A DNA stretch of 40,696 nt from an uncultured Fluviicola sp. (GTDB lineage Bacteria > Bacteroidota > Bacteroidia > Flavobacteriales_D > Crocinitomicaceae): contig CALFOS010000062.1 of the NCBI GenBank assembly GCA_937919725.1, positions 1 through 40,696 of the forward strand, given 5' to 3'. A program made the translations under genes and the position numbers. The notes below the pieces were generated by a model that made no database searches, was not told where the DNA came from, and saw only the letters and a program-made list of their open reading frames with translations. Shown here one piece after another: positions 36,840 to 40,696 of this stretch; the stretch's first letter is position 1, and each line of letters opens with the position of its first letter.

Positions 36840-38789
36840 ATGCAACAGTCAAAAGCGATCACCACAGCAGGATTACTAATCACATTAGGAATTGTTTTTG
36901 GCGACATCGGAACCTCACCTCTTTACGTTTTTACGGCTATCACGGGTGGCAGTAATTTTGATCCAGAACTCATCATTGGCGGTATGTCGTGCGTTTTGTG
37001 GACCCTACTCATCATTGCAACCTACAAATATATTTACCTCGCTCTCAATGCAAACAATAAAGGGGAAGGGGGTATTTTCGCGCTCTACGCATTACTTCTT
37101 AATAAAAAATCGCGGTGGATTATCTTTCCCGCACTCATCGGATGTGCGTCACTCATCAGCGATGGATTCTTAACACCCGCTATTTCCATATCTTCAGCTG
37201 TGGAAGGCTTGGATGGGATCTTTCCTGGAATTAAGACCTTACCGATCGTAATCGTAATCATCATCGGACTCTTTCTATTTCAACAATTTGGAACACAACT
37301 GATTGGAAAGGCATTCGGGCCAGTTATGCTTTTATGGTTTCTACTACTTGGAACGCTCGGCTTCATGCAATTGATCGAAAATCCAATCGCCATCAAAGCC
37401 ATCAATCCAGCCTACGCTGTGAGCTTTATTTTCAATTATCCCGGTGGAATTTGGGTGATGGGTGCCGTGTTTCTTTGCACAACTGGGGCAGAAGCGCTTT
37501 ATTCAGATTTAGGTCATTTCGGAAAACAAAACATACGTATCAGTTGGTCGTTTGTGCTCTCAATGCTGCTGTTGAACTATTTCGGTCAAGCCTCTTTTTG
37601 TTTATCTCTACCTCCTGGCGCGAAGGTGGAATCGATCTTCTTCGCAACTGTACCAGCTGACTTACTTCCGTATGTAATCGGGATCGCGACACTTGCCGCC
37701 ATTATCGCAAGTCAAGCTCTCATTACAGGAATATTCACATTGGTAAACGAGGCAATCAAACTTAAATTATGGACGAATTTAAAGGTGAAACACCCAACTG
37801 AGGAGCGCGGGCAGGTCTATATTCCATTCATCAATTACTTCCTAATGATCGGTTGTATTTGCGTAGTGTTGATTTTTAGACGTTCAGCTCGAATGGAATC
37901 GGCTTATGGTTTAGCCATTGTTGTTGATATGTTAATGACCACGCTCCTATTCATTTTCTATTCCGTCTACATCAAAAAGAAGAAAGTTTGGTATTTGGTC
38001 CCGGGAATAATCCTATTCGGTAGTTTGGAACTCATTTTCCTCATCTCGAATGGTAACAAAATAGCGCATGGAGGATGGTTTACCTTGGTGATTGCATTCG
38101 GAATTTTTGTACTTCTCTATCTCTACTATCATGCAAAAATGATACGTCGAAAAATGGCCGAATATACTCAGATGTCTGAGGTACTTCCAATATTAATGGA
38201 TGTAATGGACGATAAATCTTTGCCCTTTGAGGCGACCAACTTAGTTTATCCAGCTCGCTCGAATTCAGTCGATTCGCTGGATACAACTATCGCTTATTCA
38301 CTTTTTAGAATGCGTCCAAAACGGGCAAACGTTTATTGGTTTGTCCACATTGAGACGATTAATGAACCGAACGGCATCGCGCATAAAGTGACCCCATTGA
38401 TCGATAAGCGTTGTTTCTTCGTTACGATAGAATTTGGATTTAAGGAAGATCATCGGATTGAACCAATTTTATTTGAAATCCAAGCGAATCTAAAAGCGAA
38501 AAAGAAGATTGCAGGTGTCAGCATTTTCAAAAGTGCCAAAACTAACGGCATTAGTCCCGATTTTAAATATGTTTTGTTGAACAGTCGAATTTCGGCGGAT
38601 TATCGCATGTCCTTTCTGGATGAAATGAGCATTCGCTTCTATCGCTTTATCCGAGTGATTGGTGTAAATTCTGCCGATGATTTTGGCTTGCACAACAGTA
38701 AAACGGTCACCGAATTCATCCCGATTCTACCTAGTACACTTGTAGATGTAAATGCACTCGAGGCGGAGCTTGATCCCGAAGAAGATTAA
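36840..38789 (+). CDS. kup: KUP/HAK-type potassium transporter
   Basis: LGIVFGDIGTSPLYVF, NNKGEGGIFALYALL, TTGAEALYSDLGHFGKQNIRISW, ASQALITGIFTLVNEAIKL. Confidence 0.95.
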   Translation: MQQSKAITTAGLLITLGIVFGDIGTSPLYVFTAITGGSNFDPELIIGGMSCVLWTLLIIATYKYIYLALNANNKGEGGIFALYALLLNKKSRWIIFPALIGCASLISDGFLTPAISISSAVEGLDGIFPGIKTLPIVIVIIIGLFLFQQFGTQLIGKAFGPVMLLWFLLLGTLGFMQLIENPIAIKAINPAYAVSFIFNYPGGIWVMGAVFLCTTGAEALYSDLGHFGKQNIRISWSFVLSMLLLNYFGQASFCLSLPPGAKVESIFFATVPADLLPYVIGIATLAAIIASQALITGIFTLVNEAIKLKLWTNLKVKHPTEERGQVYIPFINYFLMIGCICVVLIFRRSARMESAYGLAIVVDMLMTTLLFIFYSVYIKKKKVWYLVPGIILFGSLELIFLISNGNKIAHGGWFTLVIAFGIFVLLYLYYHAKMIRRKMAEYTQMSEVLPILMDVMDDKSLPFEATNLVYPARSNSVDSLDTTIAYSLFRMRPKRANVYWFVHIETINEPNGIAHKVTPLIDKRCFFVTIEFGFKEDHRIEPILFEIQANLKAKKKIAGVSIFKSAKTNGISPDFKYVLLNSRISADYRMSFLDEMSIRFYRFIRVIGVNSADDFGLHNSKTVTEFIPILPSTLVDVNALEAELDPEED

Positions 38790-39373
38790 CGGAGAAGCTT
38801 CCAGAGCGTCTTCCACATTATCTGAATATCGTGCCCAATTGTTGGTCGTTGCAAGTACCTTCTGTTGAGTTCTATTTTGGCAGGCATAATTTCTTCGAGG
38901 TATGTTTTTTGTGGATCAAGCGACGCACCCAACAAGGTGTTTTCGTTAAAATATTCAAGTGACGCATAATCTGTGATTCCTGGCCGAACAGCTAATACGT
39001 CTCGCTGTTCTTCGGTATAATGATCAACGTACTCTTGGACTTCTGGTCTGGGTCCAACAATGCTCATTTCACCTTTCAGGACATTGAGAAATTGTGGAAA
39101 CTCGTCGAGTTTGCTCTTTCGGAGGAAGTAGCCTATTTTGGTGATTCTACTGTCACGCATGCCCACGGTGAGTTTTCCATCGCGGTCAGCATTTTTCTTC
39201 ATTGTTCGGAATTTGTAGAGCCCAAAGTGTTTTCCATTTCTTCCTACACGTTCTTGAATGTAGAATGCCCCACCTCGACTCCCAAGAGTTATAAGTAGTG
39301 AAATAATCAATCCGAAAGGAAGAAAGATAATCAAAACGGTAAGGGAGACGAGTATATCAAAAATACGTTTCAT
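38786..39373 (-). CDS. Initiating sugar (phosphoglycosyl) transferase, PglC/WcaJ-like
   Basis: RVGRNGKHFGLYKFRTM, RITKIGYFLRKSKLDEFPQFLNVLKGEMSIVGPRPEVQEYV, RPGITDYASLEY. Confidence 0.92.
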   Translation of the reverse strand: MKRIFDILVSLTVLIIFLPFGLIISLLITLGSRGGAFYIQERVGRNGKHFGLYKFRTMKKNADRDGKLTVGMRDSRITKIGYFLRKSKLDEFPQFLNVLKGEMSIVGPRPEVQEYVDHYTEEQRDVLAVRPGITDYASLEYFNENTLLGASLDPQKTYLEEIMPAKIELNRRYLQRPTIGHDIQIMWKTLWKLLR

Positions 39374-39418
39374 GGATGGGGTAAAGTTAACTTAAAATTC
39401 CTTGAGAAAAATCGCTTG

Positions 39419-39680
39419 ACATTTCGCACGATTGCGAAATGTGCGAATGGTAAAATTGGACAACAAAATTGTGGGGTTTAGAAGAGGGTGTGGATGAAAT
39501 TTAGAGATGTAAATTGGCGAAATGAGATCAAAAAAACAGTTGTCATTTCGCAATATTGCGAAATGTACAAATGGCAAATTGAAATAAAAATTTCTAAGTA
39601 ACAATTAGCAAAATGAGAGCATAAAATCGGTCGTCATTTCGCAATATTGCGAAATGCACAAATGGCAAAATTGTATCAAA
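39419..39680. repeat. Three copies of a 22-bp palindrome within a larger degenerate repeat unit
   Basis: CATTTCGCAcgatTGCGAAATG (39420-39441), CATTTCGCAATATTGCGAAATG (39544-39565) and the same again at 39635-39656, each followed by a similar YRCRAATGGYAAA(A)TTG sequence. Confidence 0.9.
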
Positions 39681-39756
39681 AAATCACTCAAAAATCTTGC
39701 GGCAAGAATTAATATTCCTTAATTTCAAACAAACCTTATCACTTTACACTTACATT

Positions 39757-40107
39757 ATGGGGACAACTAAAAAACATTTCTACAAAGAAGATCAACTACA
39801 ATTCTCGGATCTTTGCAAGGCATTGGGGCACCCAGCTCGGGTTTCAATTATACAACTGCTCTCAAAAAATGGTCACACCAACTGCACGGAACTTCAGACA
39901 AAAATCGAACTTTCACCCTCAACTATTTCGCGTCATTGTCAGATTCTTCATCGCTATGGAATTATTGGATACGAAGTGATTGGGAGTAACTGTTTCTATC
40001 GACTGGACAACACTGTCTTGAATAACCTCAACGATTACATCGACGCAATCAATTGTGAAACAACATCTATTACGGGAAGAGTATATTACCCGCAAGCACC
40101 GATGTAA
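39757..40107 (+). CDS. ArsR-family winged-helix transcriptional regulator
   Basis: From Met at 39757: FSDLCKALGHPARVSIIQLLSKNGHTNCTELQTKIELSPSTISRHCQILHRYGIIGYEVIGSNCFYRLD, typical ArsR wHTH. Confidence 0.87.
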   Translation: MGTTKKHFYKEDQLQFSDLCKALGHPARVSIIQLLSKNGHTNCTELQTKIELSPSTISRHCQILHRYGIIGYEVIGSNCFYRLDNTVLNNLNDYIDAINCETTSITGRVYYPQAPM

Positions 40108-40132
40108 CAATTTCGAACTAACAATTAAAGAA

Positions 40133-40696
40133 TCAACCGATAATTTTTTGAACCGATTTGCGCACAGCATCTATCACCGTGTCCACCTGCTCATTCGTCA
40201 AATCGAAGTAAACTGGCAAACTGATTTCGTTGGCATATTTCGCGTATGCCTCAGGATAATCCTCCATTTTGTAGCCGCGCTTTTTGTAGGCTGTAAGAAT
40301 TGGAAGCGGTTGAAAATGAACATTTACCGATACATCACAATCGAAAATCTCTTGAATGATCGCATCGCGCTGAGCTTCAGTTATGCCTTTTATTCTGAGT
40401 AGATACAAATGATAACTCGATGTTTTGGTCGCTGTTTCGAATAGCGGTTCAATTGCCCAACTATCCGATTTGAACGCTATGGCATAGCGATGAAAAATTT
40501 CATTTCGTCGGATCAAGTTTTCCGCATAACGATCGAGTTCCACCAGTCCAATCGCCGCTTGAATATCGGTCATGTTACACTTAAAACCAGGTTCTTCGAC
40601 GTCGTATTTCCAATTTCCTTTTTGCGTTTTCGCTAATGCATCTTTGTTTTGACCGTGCAAAATTTTCACGCACATTTCACGGTAAATGTCTTCGTG
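40133..40696 (-). CDS. C-terminal part of a DegT/DnrJ/EryC1-family aminotransferase (truncated by the window edge)
   Basis: GFKCNMTDIQAAIGLVELDRYAENLIRRNEIFHRYAIAF and C-terminal SLPVYFDLTNEQVDTVIDAV; the frame stays open to 40696. Confidence 0.87.
   Translation of the reverse strand, partial: HEDIYREMCVKILHGQNKDALAKTQKGNWKYDVEEPGFKCNMTDIQAAIGLVELDRYAENLIRRNEIFHRYAIAFKSDSWAIEPLFETATKTSSYHLYLLRIKGITEAQRDAIIQEIFDCDVSVNVHFQPLPILTAYKKRGYKMEDYPEAYAKYANEISLPVYFDLTNEQVDTVIDAVRKSVQKIIG

Noticed and set aside
39392-39604. 70 aa minus-strand ORF across the palindromic repeats
   Set aside because: The ORF is created by the repeats and has no coding signature; better explained as intergenic.
39419-39680. 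Possible CRISPR array
   Set aside because: Only three copies with unequal spacing (124 and 91 bp) and conserved flanks; no cas genes; palindromic unit.
1-40696. tRNA, rRNA, transposase, integrase or toxin-antitoxin genes
   Set aside because: None recognised on reading both strands and the ORF track; small structured RNAs cannot be excluded without a covariance search.

Overview
The window looks like a Bacteroidota (Flavobacteriales-type) chromosome: low GC, T9SS sorting tail, an S46 peptidase, and a SiaB/SiaC pair. It has three parts. (1) Positions 1 to ~7.5 kb are the edge of a surface-polysaccharide (O-antigen-like) locus: an ABC-2 polysaccharide export permease, glycosyltransferases, a WecE-type aminotransferase, a GNAT, and an unusual dedicated acyl-carrier set (ACP-like protein, KAS III with intact C-H-N triad, Sfp-type phosphopantetheinyl transferase). 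(2) Positions ~7.6 to 38.8 kb are a mostly conserved block: an RND efflux operon, a DnaJ/TerB-like protein, ahcY, hemH, an MsbA-like ABC exporter, upp, a YjjG-like HAD, rlmB, an OsmC-like protein, lipA, a T9SS cargo protein, lpdA, an S46 dipeptidyl peptidase with DPP11-type Arg, coaE, siaC/siaB, a methyltransferase, a ZIP transporter, PAP2 and kup. (3) Positions ~38.8 kb to the end open a second polysaccharide/glycosylation locus: a PglC-like sugar transferase, three copies of a 22-bp palindrome, an ArsR-like regulator and a truncated DegT aminotransferase. The best candidates for something undescribed are the ACP/KAS III/PPTase/WecE/GNAT cassette (predicted acylation of a 4-amino-4,6-dideoxy sugar), the triple CATTTCGCAATATTGCGAAATG palindromes, and a TTGGATT-repeat intergenic element between hemH and ahcY. 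I saw no rRNA, tRNA, CRISPR, transposase or phage genes.
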